A DNA stretch of 64,000 bases from Cristatella mucedo (GCA_009760855.2 WPIO01000016.1:2720001-2784000), one strand, 5' to 3'. Counted from the stretch's first letter, positions 1 through 45,902 are shown. The notes: generated from the sequence alone by a model not told the origin. Program-made: numbers and translations.

Positions 1-209
1 CTTTATCTCTCTTCCTTTCTCCCCGTCTCTCTCCCTCTCTCTCTTCCTCTCTCTTCCTCTCTCCCTTTCACTCTCTCTCTCTCTTCCTCTCTCCCTTTCA
101 CTCTCTCTCTCTCTCCCTCTCTTCCTCTGTCTCTGTCTCTGTCTCTGTCTCTGTCTCTGCCTCTGCCTCTGCCTCTGCCTCTGTCTCTGTCTCTGTCTCT
201 GTCTCTCTG

Positions 210-299
<90 letters not shown>

Positions 300-327
300 C
301 TCTCTCCCTCTCTCTCTCTCTATCTCT
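1..327. repeat. (CT)n and related pyrimidine microsatellite
   Basis: Nearly pure pyrimidine on the + strand, with (CT)n, (CTGT)n and (CTTC)n variants. It lies in the intron before the first polycystin exon of the window, so the sense strand is pyrimidine. Confidence 0.98.
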
Positions 328-354
328 AAAACAAGCAACACTTCGATACAACTT

Positions 355-460
355 ATGGAGGTGCTACCGGGAGATGTATCGAAGACTCACCCAGGAAAAT
401 GTTTCCAGAGATGTATCCAGATGTACTGGGAGATGTATCCAGCAAGATGTCTCGAGCCAG
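355..460. repeat. degenerate GAGATGTATCC short repeat
   Basis: The motif gagatgtatc(c/g) recurs at about 370, 409 and 430, with related copies between, in intronic sequence. It resembles an eroded minisatellite. No coding potential is apparent. Confidence 0.5.
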
Positions 461-623
461 GGCGTTTCCCTCGGTGTCATGCGCTTCCAGGTTATCTGCT
501 TGATGGATGTGCATCCAACCCCTCCCACGAGACGCGCCCACTAAATGGAGCGGTGTAAGGTCTGCTGTCCCCGAAATCGGCGCCGCCTGCGGTAAATCGG
601 CTGAGTGCTGTCTACAATTGCAG

Positions 624-21260
<20,637 letters not shown>

Positions 21261-23790
21261 AATCAGCATCAATAAGTCTGTAGACGTGCGCTAGGCTTTT
21301 AGTTATTTGACGCGAAATCAATCTGCCTGGGCACTGCGACGTTTCACCAGTCGACGGCGTACACCTGTCGACCGGCAGGCAACACCGGTTAGGCTCACTT
21401 TGTTGTGTTGCTTGCTCTACGATATTCTCACTTTTTCTAATCGACGTCAGGTGGCATCACCGCATGAGCGACACTTATATTTCATTTCTTCGTGTTTTCA
21501 TTATAAAAAAAATCTTGATCTTGGCGTGATCAGCTCGAAAAAAGGCTTTCTCTGAGGTTCGCTAGTAGTGGTTCGCGGCTTTACCGGAGCACCTAGCGTA
21601 TCTTCGACCTTCATATTCATTCACAAGGTCATATATCTTGATCTACTAACTCATGAAGGCCGTAATGCATAATCTCGTTAATCTGTCACGTGGGCAGCAG
21701 GCCTCGTCATCACGACTTCGATCCTACGTATGCAACCAGGACTAGGGTTAAGACTTTTTCCGCTACATCTCATTCGTCCTAGTTACGCTGCCTTCTTGCC
21801 ACGCCGCTGTCTTGTCTCAGGACGAGAGCTAGATGAACAGCCTTTTGATAAACCTTCATCTTTATAGTGAATTTGAACGCACCGACAATACCAGGGAAAC
21901 TAGACGATATCAATGGGGAACCATAGATAAGTCAGAGATACAGGGGGAACGCGGAACGGCAACGATGCATGCATTAAATAACCCGCAAGGGGATCCCCGG
22001 AGCAGAAGCAATCACTCCCAATGACCGGCGCTGTCTCGGAATAGCAGTCACTATCGCCAATGCCACGACGGCTGACTGTATGACGCAGACGCACAAGCGA
22101 AATGTGCCTCCGCTCGCCGAGGGCACGAGCCCAGGAGGGGGCACGCTGTGTGAGAGCGGAAAATGCACCTGACTTAAGGCCCGGGTTCTCGTGGGTTCTC
22201 GTGGTTTCTCGCCGGTTTCCGGTGGTCTTAAGTGGCATCCATCGCGTTGTCCAACTACGCCAGTCATCCTTCCATCGAAATGGGAGCACTGAGCGACGAA
22301 AGAATTTCGCGCCGGGTTCCGCGTGTCGACAGCACGAGCTTTGCTTAACTAAATAGCAAGGTCCTTGCCTGTCGTCGTCCATCCATCGAACCGTACTTTG
22401 CAATACCCACGCCAGCATGAAATTGCTAATAGTTAATCCAAAGAGCGACCGAAAGAGAGACTTGTTGCCGCTTGTCATAGGCTAATGCATAGTTTCATCG
22501 AAGTGTTATTTTTTCCAATATTTTTGGTTTTTACAGAGCTCTAGCAAGCGTCTTGTATTCAACCCGTCCAGCTACGGTATTCCGACACAAAATGGTGCCT
22601 TGGTCCAAAAAGACTTCGTGCATACTCTATCTCGATATTGGTCTTGCATACTGATCTCGTTTGCTGCATTGACTCGAACGAATTTTAAGAAACGCACTTT
22701 CAGTCTGAGGTCAGGGCATGAAATTTGCTAGCAGAATGAGTTGAATACTACGACCAACAATGCCGAGGGCCACACAAATATTTCAAAATCCATGGTGGCT
22801 TGGAAATGCCAAGCACCTGCCAGCTGCGTGCCACGACGGCGAGACGCAGTGGACCTAGCACCTCTATTTCCTTCACACACCGCCCCCAACGGGCGCTGAA
22901 GCCGGGAAGCAGAACCAGCCGAGCCACCCAAGTCCGGGTCTGACGAGCACGTGACCTCCGTTTGCCTGCAGCCTCATCACGCTTACGATCGACAAAAGCG
23001 CTTTGCCTCGCCAAGACGCGAATACCATATGTCAGAGCTGCCAGCCATGACGACGAGTATCGGAGCTAGTTCATGAACAGCCATCTTTGAAGCTTCATCC
23101 TTCAATCTCGCTTTCCTTGCTGACAGTAAAAGAAATTATCGAGGTGCATGCAGACTCGTTGCCGGGGGTCAATGCCTTCGACGCCTCTCCCATTCTCCTC
23201 TCGCCGGGCGTATTGCCGCTTCGCTGCGATCGCCCAGCAGGATGAGGTGCGACTTCGTGCGACCTATGATCATGTGCCGTGCGCCTCAAATAGGCTTGCG
23301 TTTTGGCATCCCGAAGTAGTTCGACCTGGAGCACACTCAAGGCAATAAGGCAATACGAAAGTCGCCCCGAGCTAATTTCGCGCTGGCCAGAGCTCTGGCT
23401 GACCCTGCGGTGGACATACTGGCCGTAACTGCTGACCACCTCAGGGCCACGAGAGGCTGGCGACTGTTGCCTAGGCTGCAAAGCTCCGGATTCCATTACC
23501 CAGCTCGTTCGGTATAAAGCGCACTTGCCTGCAAGTAGCGAGTATACTTTCTAGACGCACTCACCCAGTCGAAGGCGCCAGCGGCCGGCAGTCCGCTTGG
23601 TGCTGTAGCGCGACAACCATTTTTCTAGCACCGCTGAAAGTTGGCCACTTCTTTCGAATGCCACCGCTCACATTCCGCCCGCCACATTCCGCCAGCATGT
23701 ATGCAAGCTAAAAACCTGGGAGCCGATCGCTGGGTGGATTCGATTATTCGTTCGCAGGACAATGCTGCCCCAACTCACGGCCAACAGGAG
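21261..23790. other. Intergenic / 3' flank, no gene recognised
   Basis: It follows the polycystin stop. Short open frames here show no recognisable domain or splice-linked pattern. The 3' UTR must begin here, but no clear polyadenylation signal near the stop could be chosen with confidence. Confidence 0.5.
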
Positions 23791-23797
23791 GCTACCT

Positions 23798-24013
23798 ATC
23801 CGTTATGTCTGCAGGTATAGGAAACCGGCAATATGTGCAACCTGCCTCCTAAACGACTTGAGGCTCATTCCATCCCGCAAGACGTTTATTGGGCCTCTCC
23901 CATCGTGGCATGCCCGGTGGTACGATCTGAAGACAAGCGCTGATGAGCTTCAAAAATCAAAGTTAAGATGATTGAACAGATTTAGCACATAACATAAGAA
24001 ATACACGAACAGC
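23798..24013 (-). repeat. LTR remnant (3' side of the Gypsy element)
   Basis: It aligns over about 205 bp with 31,858-32,062 in the same orientation (shared ttatg.ctgcaggt, gcctcctaaa, gcatgcccggtggt-like and atacacgaaca segments). Many differences show that it is old. Confidence 0.75.
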
Positions 24014-25104
24014 ATCTTTGCTCCTTACGAAAATGTGTTTCGCATAAAAAAAAAATCTTCAAACCGAGCAGGCCGTTTGCCCTTGGTGGGTCTCTTGGAA
24101 TGTCTGGGCGCTGACAGCAAGGCTTAGGAACATTCTGTTCTGGCAGCCAACTCGTTATCCAGCGGCTGTGCCTGAGTGGTGGGAGCACCTGCCCCGGCGT
24201 GCATCCCTTTCGTCACAGACGTTTCAGCATCTACTGAAGGTGGTGCAAGCGAAGCTGACGGCATGCCAATAATTGCCATGGCTAGAACAGCAGATTGTTG
24301 TTCTGTATAGCGCCAGCAAATGACCTGTTGCTAGGCATCTGATTTGTGTAGAGCATAACAGTCCTCCTTTTTGAAGCTGATCTGCACAGCGGACTGCCAC
24401 GTCAGCTTGGCTCGTGTTGCATGCATACAGTGTCCATGACTGGCCACCACTGTGCCAGGTGACCAAGTGTCTGATGACGTCCAATAGTCCTAGTAACGGG
24501 TTCGGAGTTTTCGGCCCACGAGTCGTTCAGCAGATGTATGCCGCTCCCCGTCAGTTGGGATTTTACGGTATTTTAGCAAAACTATGTAAATCCGCGTCTG
24601 CATGGTTCCGGTAGAGGCAGCAGCCTAAGATCGTTTGAAGGTCTGCACAAAAGTCTCACAAACATCCCATTTCTCTGTTGTTGTATGGGGCTGTAAACAT
24701 ATGTTCGATGCCATTGCTTTGCATGAAAGCAGCCAATTCAGCTGGGTGCAACTGTGGCCCCTAGTCGCTAACAACGACTAGTAACAGCACCTGGCGAGCA
24801 AAGAAAAACCGTTCTTAGCGTTGATGCGGTAGACTGAGAAGTGGCATTTTGCATGGCAAATACTTCGAACCACTTTGTGAAATTGTCAACCGCTATCAGG
24901 AAAAAAGGTAATTGTAAATAGGCTCAGCAAATTGCATATGTTTACGTTGCCGAAAGGGTGTGAGTGGGATGGCGTTGCACTGGAACGACTTTGCAGTGTG
25001 GGCACGGCACGCTCTCTGCCGCGTCTCGATGTCGGCGTCGATGTTGGGCCACCACACAGCATTTCTGGATGTGCCTTTCACTCATACGATACCAAGGTGG
25101 CTTT

Positions 25105-25195
25105 CGTAATAATAATGATAATAATAATGCACTTGATAAAGCGCCCTCAGAGAATTCAATCTCTTTCTAGGCGCTTTACATTTAAAGTTCAGTCG
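25105..25195 (-). mobile_element. LINE-B 3' tail, reversed, inside the Gypsy remnant
   Basis: (AAT)n then cacttgataaagcgccctca and gagaattcaatctctttcta, the exact reverse of the LINE-B tail. It separates the integrase and RNase H parts of the Gypsy pol. Confidence 0.8.
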
Positions 25196-25608
25196 AGCAT
25201 CTTCTGTCTCGAGGGCTAATTGGTATAATAAGCCTGGTGCCATCCAACAAAAACCCGTCTGGTGTCAAGAGCTCGTGACGAAACTAGCAGTATGAGCCTC
25301 AAGAGTTGGGATGCAAACCGCGCGATGGGACAAAGTCTCACTTGCTCGCAATCTTCGGATAGGCAAGGTTGAGGTAGTCTAGACTTTGCATCTGCGTTTG
25401 CATGATCCTCAGATATTTTATACTCAATGTCATGAGAGTGCGTCGACATCACTGCAGCCCACCGTTGCATTTGCATCGCTGCGATTGGTATGATGCCTTC
25501 CTTAGGCCCCAAGACAGGCCACGAGTGGCTTGCGGTCAGTTTGCTAAATTAACGGTCTCCCGTATGGATAGACGTGTAAGTGGCGGACAGCGAAGATCGG
25601 CGATACTG

Positions 25609-25611
<3 letters not shown>

Positions 25612-25667
<56 letters not shown>
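25612..25667. repeat. (CT)n microsatellite
   Basis: Perfect (CT)n within the Gypsy remnant. Confidence 0.97.
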
Positions 25668-25671
<4 letters not shown>

Positions 25672-26191
25672 CTGAGAGTAATTGCTCACTTCCGCTGAGG
25701 CTCCATGAAGCCAAAGCTCATCCGCCGCTCATCGCCGTTTGAAAATTTTTGAGACAGCAAAGTCCAAAGTCCATAGGCCGACGAGTCTCGCCTGCCGTTC
25801 CCGATTGCACGCTCCCATCGTACGGCGCTAGCACGATAGCTGTTGACAGCGCAGCTTTTGATTAGCGAAATCCCCGTCGCAATTAGTCGCCCCTCGCCCA
25901 GTCTTGCTGCTTCTTCAGCTGTCTGTGCAGGGGCTGCAAGTCGGTTGCCCGATCTACGAAAACTTAAGGTAGCACTGGACTACAGCCAACAAAAATCTTG
26001 GCTCGCGCCAACGTCTCCTGTTGTAGGTCCTGCTTTAATTGCTTTAACTTTGCCGTTAGTGGGGTGCATGCCATGCTTGTCTATCCTATGTCCCAGATAG
26101 ACAATTGAGAGTTTCAAAAATGCACACTCATCGCGACGAATTTTCACGCCAGTGGCATTTAGTTTATGCAGCACAGTTTCAAGATTTTTAA

Positions 26192-28550
26192 GATGAAATA
26201 CCAGTCTGTACCTGTTCCTACCATCAGCCATGTCCGCTCATTTCTTGACTGGCTGGAGAATTTTGGTTCGGTCCAACACGATAATCATACCATTTACGTC
26301 GGTGGCCACATCCTAGATCCCGTGATCACTAAGGATGTCTTGCCCACTGACCTTGTGGTGTGCCCGCTGACCCTATCGAATCATTGTTCGGTCTCGTTTA
26401 CTGTTCCTGCTCCCTCATACGTACAGGGCAATGTCAAATTTGTCCAGCGACGTACCTTAAAAAGCATCAACATGAACAAATTTTTGAAATTTGTTTGTGC
26501 TACAGGTCTCCTTGATGTGCACCCAGACTCGACCGACAGCCTCGATACGCTAATTGATGCAGTGAACATGATACTTAGGACTGCTATGAACGAGCATGCT
26601 CCCGTTCACTCTACCCGTGTACATATTTGCGGAGATTACTTTCAATTTACAAAAAGCTTTAAAAGGTGCTCCATGTTAAGCGGAAGCTTGAAAGTCGTTT
26701 TAAGAAATTGGGGTCTGATGCAGATCTTGTAACTTTCAAAGACTTCCTGAGGTCTCTGCATGCGAAGTGGCTACCTTAACAAAGTGTAGCAAAAAGAGAT
26801 CATCTCCTTAAGACCCTATACCACCATCTCTGTGGTCTTCACTGGCAGACCAACTAAGCCCGGCGTCAGCCGAGATTTTTAATGCGTCTTTGGAAAAGGG
26901 TTGTACCCAAGTCCTCTGAGTTAGTAATCGTTAGACCCATAGTTAAAAAGCCAGGATTATATACACAGGTCCTTGCAAACTATCGCTCAGTTTCCCTTTT
27001 TCTTTCTTCAACGATTCTTGAAAAAATTGTCGCTAAGCAGCTGATTTCAGATATTGAAAAGAATGAAATGTCAGAAACATTTCTAACGGGATTCAAGGGG
27101 CAGTACTCCACTGAAACTGCTCTCCTCCGTGTTAACAAGGGCATTCTATGCTGTTATAATGACGGTAATGTCACTGCCCTAGCTCTGCTAGATCTATCAG
27201 CTGCCTTCGACACCATTGATCACGAAGTTCTGCTTGAACGATTGAGAACAACGATCGGTCTGGCAGACGAAGCACTGGCGCGGTTTAAATCATACTTGCC
27301 TGATCGTGTTCAATCCGTGTCGTTTGGAGGGTCAGGTCTCACACACGAGAAGGGTCACCTATGGAGTCCCTCAAGGGTCCGTCCTCGGTCCCTTGCTGTT
27401 CTCCATTTACACTCAACCTCTGGGAAAAGTGATTAAGGCCCATGAAATAGGATATCACTTTTAAGCTGACGATACTCAAGCTGCAGTTGTCATTCAAACC
27501 GTCTCAATCTACTGCAGCAACTGAGAAACTGAATGCACGCCTTGCCGGCATTCGATCCTAGATGTCGGAAAATTTCTTGAAACTAAATGACGATATAAAC
27601 TAAATTGCTGCTCATAGGACACCTTAAGCGTGGGGCTAGATTAAAAGGTTTTGCTCTTTATCAAGGCGATGTTGTAGTGCGAATCTCACCACGAACTCGA
27701 AATTTAGATGTCGTTTTTGACAGCTGCCTAAATTTTAAAAGCTTCATTCAGAAGATTGCTTTTACAGCTAGCCATCACGTCTGGTCAATATTAAAGATTA
27801 GGAGCTTTCTTCCACGGCGGCTTGCAAAGATTTAACTAGCTCCTTAGTTCTGTTTCGGCTTGATTATTTTAATTCTCTTTTGGCTGGGCTACCAAAGAAA
27901 GCAACTAGGCCACTGCAAATGGCTATGAATATGGCTGCGAGGCTAGTTTTCAAGTCTTAGAGGTTCGACCACGTATCTTCTCTGCTAAAAGAGCTAGGAT
28001 GGATGCTGGTTCATCAACGGATACAGAACAAAGCTCTTACGCTGACCCACAAGGCTCACAACGGCTTGACTCCTCCATACCTAGCTGAACTGTTGTACCA
28101 ATCTCGGCCTCCTCGTGCCCTCAGGACCTGTATGGAGAAAAAATTAGCTCTTCCGTTCCTTTGCTTAAAGACCGTTGGCGACAAACGCTCTAACTCTGTA
28201 TTTCCTAGACTGAGGAACTCGCTTCCACAATTCGTAAGCATTGACAACTGCTCTCCTACTGCCGACTATGGCTCATAGTTTTCAGCAATCCTGAGCTGCT
28301 ACTTCCATGCTACTCAGTACCTCAACTGCCCTCCTGACTCTGCTATGATTCCCACTTTCTCTTGATTGCGTAAGACGAAGTCTTTTAGCTACACAATACG
28401 TACCGAAAGCTGCTTAGGGTTTTGAGTGGGCTATACAAACTCTCTTGCATAACACCCACATAGTCTTTGTGGCTTCGTGGAGTTACAGATGGAGATAAAT
28501 ATAAAGAAGGCATCTTGAAAACACACAGCACCATTTAATCCTGACAGCTG
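26192..28550 (+). mobile_element. LINE-A (CR1/L2-like), 5'-truncated, inserted in Gypsy RT
   Basis: It begins inside the endonuclease (HTIYVGGHILDPVITKD; LSNHCSVSFTVP, the usual end of an APE-type endonuclease). It continues through reverse transcriptase (VRPIVKKPG; LANYRSVSLFLSSTILEKIV; ALLDLSAAFDTIDHEVLLER) and the C-terminal region (PPYLAELL; PFLCLKTVGD), then a 3' UTR ending near gagttacagatggagataaa. It has several frameshifts and stops, so it is inactive. The Gypsy RT frame is interrupted exactly at both edges. Confidence 0.88.
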
Positions 28551-29194
28551 CTGGTCCACAGCTCTCTACTGGATTGCTGGTGCCGAGGCAACACCGAATA
28601 AGAAACGGTTGTCGGTTAAAAGGTCCTCATGTGCAGTTATAGTGGCACATTGCTGAGATGCACCATCTAGTGGTATCTGAGCGAAGGCTCTAGACAAGCC
28701 AAGTTTAGTGAAACATGTGCGCCACCGTTCATTTTTTCCCGATGATCTTCAACAGATGGCATTAGATACTTGTCAATAATAAGGTTAGGATTTAACGTGA
28801 CCCTATACTTACCGCCCAGACAAACACTTTCGTCAGGTTAAATGACTGGTACAACTGAGTAGCCCGTTCGCTCTGCTCAGTTTTAGCGATGACAGAATCT
28901 CTTTCCAACTTCGGAAGTTCTTTCCAATATTTTTTTTCTTTTACACTAATGGCACAGTCCTGTGGTTTTTGCACAGGCACAGTTACTGGGATAAGAAAGA
29001 GGGCTGTGCTTTAGCCAGCGAGGTTGCCAGGGCAAGAACTGTTGAAGAATTTGGGATACTTTGATAGTACCACCGACTCGTCGTCCTTGACGGACATCTG
29101 GTGTGATGCACTGACACACGAGAAGTCGAAGCTAAGTGCAGAAATTTATTCTCTACCTAGAAGTGAAACGTCTTGCATGACAATCATGAAAAGA

Positions 29195-29330
29195 CGCAGC
29201 CGCTTTAATAATAACAATAATTGCTGCAACGAAAATGCATTTGATACAGTGCCCTCAGATAAAGGCTTTCTAGGTACTTTACGTTTTCTTTAAAGGCAGA
29301 ACAATCAAATGGTTAATGATAGCATGCTCA
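29195..29330 (-). mobile_element. LINE-B 3' end, reversed
   Basis: aataataacaataattgctg, then gatacagtgccctcagataa and aggctttctaggtactttac match the reverse of the LINE-B tail in a diverged form. Confidence 0.6.
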
Positions 29331-29554
29331 ATGACAACAAGCATAGCATTTTTAGAGAGGACTGTGATCGATCCGTAGTGAACGCTATAGTATAGTAAGA
29401 TATAATTGCCAGTGGCTGTTTGGCTTGCATTTTTCCATATGAGTCTATTACGGCTGACGTTTATTGAAGGGGGAAATTTGGAAAAAAAATTACATACGGT
29501 TGATGGAGTTATTGATACGCTCAACCCCGTATACACTTCCGTGGATACGTCGTG

Positions 29555-30895
29555 TCCCTAGATCTGTACTTTAATAACCTTTCTTCTAGAGCACCTCTCA
29601 TCTCGCCTGGGCATTACTGGCACTGTCCTGCAATAGTTCAGCTCCTATCTCAGTGGGAGACTCCAGAGTATCGACGTGAACGGACAAAGACCATCCGATG
29701 TACCTCTGAAATATGGGTACCTCAGGGCTCCGTGATAGGTCCGGTGCCTTTCATGGTTTATACTCTCCCTCCTGCTGATGTGATTGCCAAGCACAATCTA
29801 GGCTTTCACTTCTATGCGGATGACACTTTGTTATACCTTTGCTTTAATGCCCCCAGCCTTCGACCACCACGAATTCTCTCAACTCACTTGCTTCATGTAT
29901 TGATGACATCGGCACATGGATGGCAGCAAATTTTCCTACAATAAACGATGATAAAACTAACTTACTAGTTATGGGCAAACTCAGTGTGATCCAGAGATTG
30001 GAAAGGCTGACTCTCAAAATTGGCTCTGCCAGCATATCTACTGTGGAATCAGGTCAAAATCCAGGTGTCATGTTCTAAAGTGACCTCTCTTTAGACGACC
30101 ACATCAGCTCCACAATCAAGTCTGCCTACTTCAAGATACAAAACATTGCTACAATTTGGGCTTGTTGAAATAAGGATATCACGTCTACGTTGGTCCGTGT
30201 ATTTGTGACATCCCGTCTTGACTTCTGTAACTCACTGCTTGCTGGCCTACCGGCATGTGCAATCAGGCGATTACAGCTGGTGCAAAACTCAGCAGCTCGG
30301 CTTGTCTGTTGTGAGCGTCACTATTGCCACGTCACACCACTTCTCACCGATCTGCAGTGGCTACCAGTCAAGCAACGGACCGACTTTAAGGTTTTGTCGC
30401 TCCCATTTAGGCCACTTCATTCTTTGGCTCCAGCCTATCTCTCAGATCTACTCCCCCCACCAGGCCAAGCATCATACCACCAGCTTTTCGGAATCCAACA
30501 GTTTACCTCGTACAAACCTCAAATCCTTTGGAGATCCTGCATTTAGTTCGTATGCTCCCAAACCCTGGAACTCACTCCCGACTTACGTCACAACATTCCC
30601 TGACTTGACCACATTTAAAAAGAAGTTAAAAAATACACCTATTTAGGTCAGCATTAAGTGGGTCCCTGTGACTCGTCATTCACGTGCTTATGCATGCTGA
30701 CACTGCATGCTGCCAATAAACACACTTGCATGCTGATCCTGTGCATGTCACCCCTAACCATATTATTCATGTTGTTTATCAAGCATGATATTGCTAACCA
30801 TTCAATCGCGTTTCCCTTTTCAGCAAATGTAAAGCGCCTAGAAAGAGATTGAGTTCTCTGAGGGCGCTTTATCAAGTGCGTTGTTATTATCTTTA
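29555..30895 (+). mobile_element. LINE-B (CR1/L2-like), 5'-truncated, inserted in Gypsy remnant
   Basis: It encodes RT motifs (WVPQGSVIGPVPFMVYTLP; GFHFYADDTLLYL, the catalytic FYADD box), then the C-terminal region ([36 protein letters not shown]). It ends at 30,833-30,895 with the hairpin tail aaagcgcctagaaagagatt..ggcgctttatcaagtgcgtt and a short TTATT. Broken frames make it inactive. It is the longest LINE-B copy here. Confidence 0.88.
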
Positions 30896-31857
30896 CAAGG
30901 CAGGCTGGTGGCACTTGGCCATGGATGGCATAGATTATTTCCACTTAATCTTTAATACGACGACCTTCGGTGTCAGACGAAGTCGGTGTCAAGCTCATGT
31001 TCCACCCAGACTGTGCTCCCGACGTTCCACTAAGCTTGCATCAAACTTTGATGCTCTGCACTCCAGCGATGAAATTCCAGCCGACTTCCCTTTCATTCGA
31101 CGACGTTTCAAAAATGGCAGACTTCCGAACCAATAAAGCACGTGCTTTTTAAATGGCGACAGCCTCTGGTGATCCCGAGCCTTGCAAGAAGCATAAGGTT
31201 GTCAGTCGGTGTGACTCTGACAGCGATGCTTGTCGACATTTTGATCACCATGCAAACGAGGTTGGGACATGAAATGGGCTTCTTTCTGGGATTGCTCGGT
31301 GATGGTCGCAACTTTAATAGCTGAGTCAAACGCCACGCCTCCCTTATACAGCAGCCTAGGAAACTAGCCAAGTCCGTATACCGTATGATTTCGTGTGGTG
31401 TTGCACTCGAACGAGCCTAAGTAGGAGTTCGCAGCAATGGCCATTAGCTGCGACACAAAATCGCGAACCGACTCCCCAGGTTGCTGACGTCGACACTGCA
31501 ATGTGTAAGATTCGGCGATTTCTAGCGGCACTGGAGAGGTGTATCCTTTTAGCAGTTCCTTTGCCCTAATGAAAGTCACCGTCACATCATTGGGCTTGGC
31601 TATCGCAGTAAGCCGACGAAGAAGCTAACATGTTGTTTTGGCACCCAGACAATTTAAAGAAATTTCCTTCGGATTCTCAACCGAGATGTTATTTAGAGTG
31701 GTGGGTAGGTCAAAACGCTCAACGTATTGTTCTAAGGACTCGGCTGAGTCGTTGTACGTACCGAATCGCTCGGATTTCCACCCGGCACATACTCACTGCC
31801 CGTTACGTGAGTTCGTTCCAAGAAACAAAGGTGTAAGGTATACGATCATCGTCGCTG

Positions 31858-32062
31858 CTATTATGCGTGCAGGTGGAGGATACAAGCAGTCAAAGCAACG
31901 AGCCTCCTAAATGAATTGAGACTCATGCCAACCAGCAAGAAATTTATCGGACCCTTTGAGGCACAGGAATGCCCGGTGGTGTTACATTCGGACAAGTGCT
32001 GATGGGTTATACAAAGCAAAGTTAACAAGTTGAACGGATATAACATTAGAACTACACGAACA
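31858..32062 (-). repeat. LTR remnant (5' side of the Gypsy element)
   Basis: Partner of 23,798-24,013. The gag-like frame begins about 270 nt downstream on the minus strand, as expected for a 5' LTR. Confidence 0.75.
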
Positions 32063-33874
32063 TAACACTATCGAGTCTAGCCGAAAATGCACCAAAATTA
32101 CTCGAGAAGCAAGCCAAGTGCCGGATGCACAATCTGTCTTCGTAGTAAGAGGACACTTCTACGGCCACCAGGATAGCCAAGCAGAGAACATCAGGAGCAG
32201 CCCGACCAGATAAAAGCAGCTGAACGATTAGTTTGCAAAACGTGTTTTCTCCAAAGATCATGAAGATAGCCCAGATAAATAAGCAGGTCACGTGCCATTG
32301 GGGCACCCTTAACATGGACCAGCTTAACTGACACACCCAGGTTGTTTGGACGTCGTGGGTCGTCAGCTTCTTTCAAATGTTTCGGCTGCTGGGTGCTTTT
32401 ACACAAGGATTGAAAGCAGACCATTGTTTGCTTGGGGTGGAGAGCAAAATCGGGTAGTCTCTGGGGTACCAGTTCAGGTTTAGTTCGGATCTTAACCACT
32501 GCATGACGTCTGGGTCCATGCAGCTGTCCACCTAGCTTCTAGCTCAGGCAAACTTAGCTTTCTAAGACTGGCCTGCTACACCTGCCCCAGTATAAAACCA
32601 AATATTTAGTCAACGGCAGTGCTGATAAAATTTATCCAACAGCAAGCGCCGGAGTAATTTTATCCACTACTTACACTAGCATTCAGGAAGCAGCAAACTG
32701 CCTTGTCACAACGGCTCAAGTGTATCAGCTGGTCAACTGCCCATGAATAGCAGTCAGTAAAAATAATATAATTTAGAGATTACATAATGATTACATCATG
32801 CATGAAAGCCAACAGCACCAGCAACGTGTAAACTGCCTATGCACTGAAGCAATGTGTAAAACAGCTCAAAACATCAAGCTAAATCTGTAGCCTACCCAGA
32901 AATCTACAGCTGAGAGGGCCCAGCAGCTAATGGCAAGTTTCAGGACAGAGCTGCTTATATAGTAACCAGAAAGACAAGACAGAAACAGCTGTGATATGTA
33001 CTACTGGCACCAACAATACAGGTATAACGGTGGATAGTCTCCCGACCCAAGGACGAACCATTCATGAAAGTCTAAATACACCACATCGCAGACTTCATCG
33101 TCAAACACCAACATGCATACCTTGGCGATCACTGACGATGGCCGCGACGATGGCTTGTTTGTTGCTGCATTCAGTCGAGCATATTAATTAGCTTGTGAAG
33201 TAAGTAGCCATGCATTGAACATGCAAGAGCATAGGTGCTAGAGGCCAAATACTTCTCTGCATATGTTATATCAAATAATGCCAATGACATCAGATCAAGT
33301 TGACCATTGAGTGGCCACACGAAGCTGGACATCTCAGGAGCCCTGGCTCTAGTACCAGATAACAATATCAACAGGCTACAATAGTAGTCTTTGGCAAATG
33401 CCTTAAACAAGAGACTAGCAGCAGGAGTCAGCCAATCAAGTTGCACTTGCTCGGCAATTGAGCTGCCAAGTCAGAGGTGCTAATCCCGTTACATGTGCCA
33501 CACTGCAGCCCGAGAAGATAGTAGGGCGCGATCAGGGAATCCACAGCATCGACAAAGTCGAAATGGTGCATCAGAACAATGCCGCTGTGTTTCACTGGCG
33601 CACGGTTCGGCATGATTGACTCGCACCGTGAGGCACACTTCCGGGGCAGACAACGACTCGACCGCTAAGCACGACACTAGGTCCGATTTTCCGTGACATG
33701 CTGGTGCAGCAGCGTGGCCTTAGGACAGTAGATAATAGCAGATGACCCCTACATCAGGCCCAGTGTGAGTGTCATCAGTCCGGTCCGACTAAGGCACATA
33801 AGATGCGCACATAAAGTCACGAATCGACTGCTTGCAGCTGAGATCAAGTTGTACGCCCACAAACGAGATCAGTG
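32063..33874. other. 3' flank of KLHL20, no further gene seen
   Basis: It lies between the Gypsy LTR and the KLHL20 stop. It should contain the KLHL20 3' UTR. No recognisable domains, RNA gene or clear tandem repeat were found. Confidence 0.5.
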
Positions 33875-45672
<11,798 letters not shown>

Positions 45673-45902
45673 CTACACAGGGCGACAGCAAGCAAGTTAG
45701 CAGTACATGACTGTGTATACTGGAAGTATACGTGTACCATAAATACAATCGCCATGCACTGCCGAGCAGGCAAATAGCAGGGATCGGCGAAACGGTTTTC
45801 AATAACGAGGAAATCAAAAAGGGGAGGATAGTGTAAAGAGGTGGTTAAGCAAGCAAACAATGATAATGTATACTTTATTTCCATAGTGCCTTAAGAGCAC
45901 TT

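Larger units (their letters stand above)
23798..32062 (-). mobile_element. Ty3/Gypsy LTR retrotransposon remnant with nested insertions
   Basis: On the minus strand, in order from high to low coordinate: LTR-like end (32,062-31,858), gag-like frame (31,585-31,364: LQCRRQQPGESVRDFVSQLM), RT start (about 28,980-28,560: RDSVIAKTEQ; NPNLIIDKYLMPSVED), RT end (26,231-25,980: IRRDECAFLK, VYLGHRIDKHGMHPT), RNase H (25,512-25,310: FGPKEGI-like start, HDIEYK, NADAKSRLP), integrase zinc-finger region (25,081-24,990: VWWPNIDADIE) and the second LTR (24,013-23,798). All frames carry stops or shifts, so it is inactive. Two + strand LINEs split it. An intact gene set is not present. Confidence 0.85.

Noticed and set aside
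3-341. Arg-Glu repeat protein on the minus strand
   Set aside because: It is the (CT)n microsatellite read on the other strand. The same applies near 3.3, 16.5, 39.5 and 41.4 kb.
21900-22478. 192-codon minus-strand frame downstream of the polycystin gene
   Set aside because: No recognisable domain, no splice partners, and low-complexity composition. Likely chance.
26882-27436. Reverse transcriptase as a possible host gene
   Set aside because: It lies within a 5'-truncated LINE with frameshifts on both sides and a typical LINE 3' UTR.
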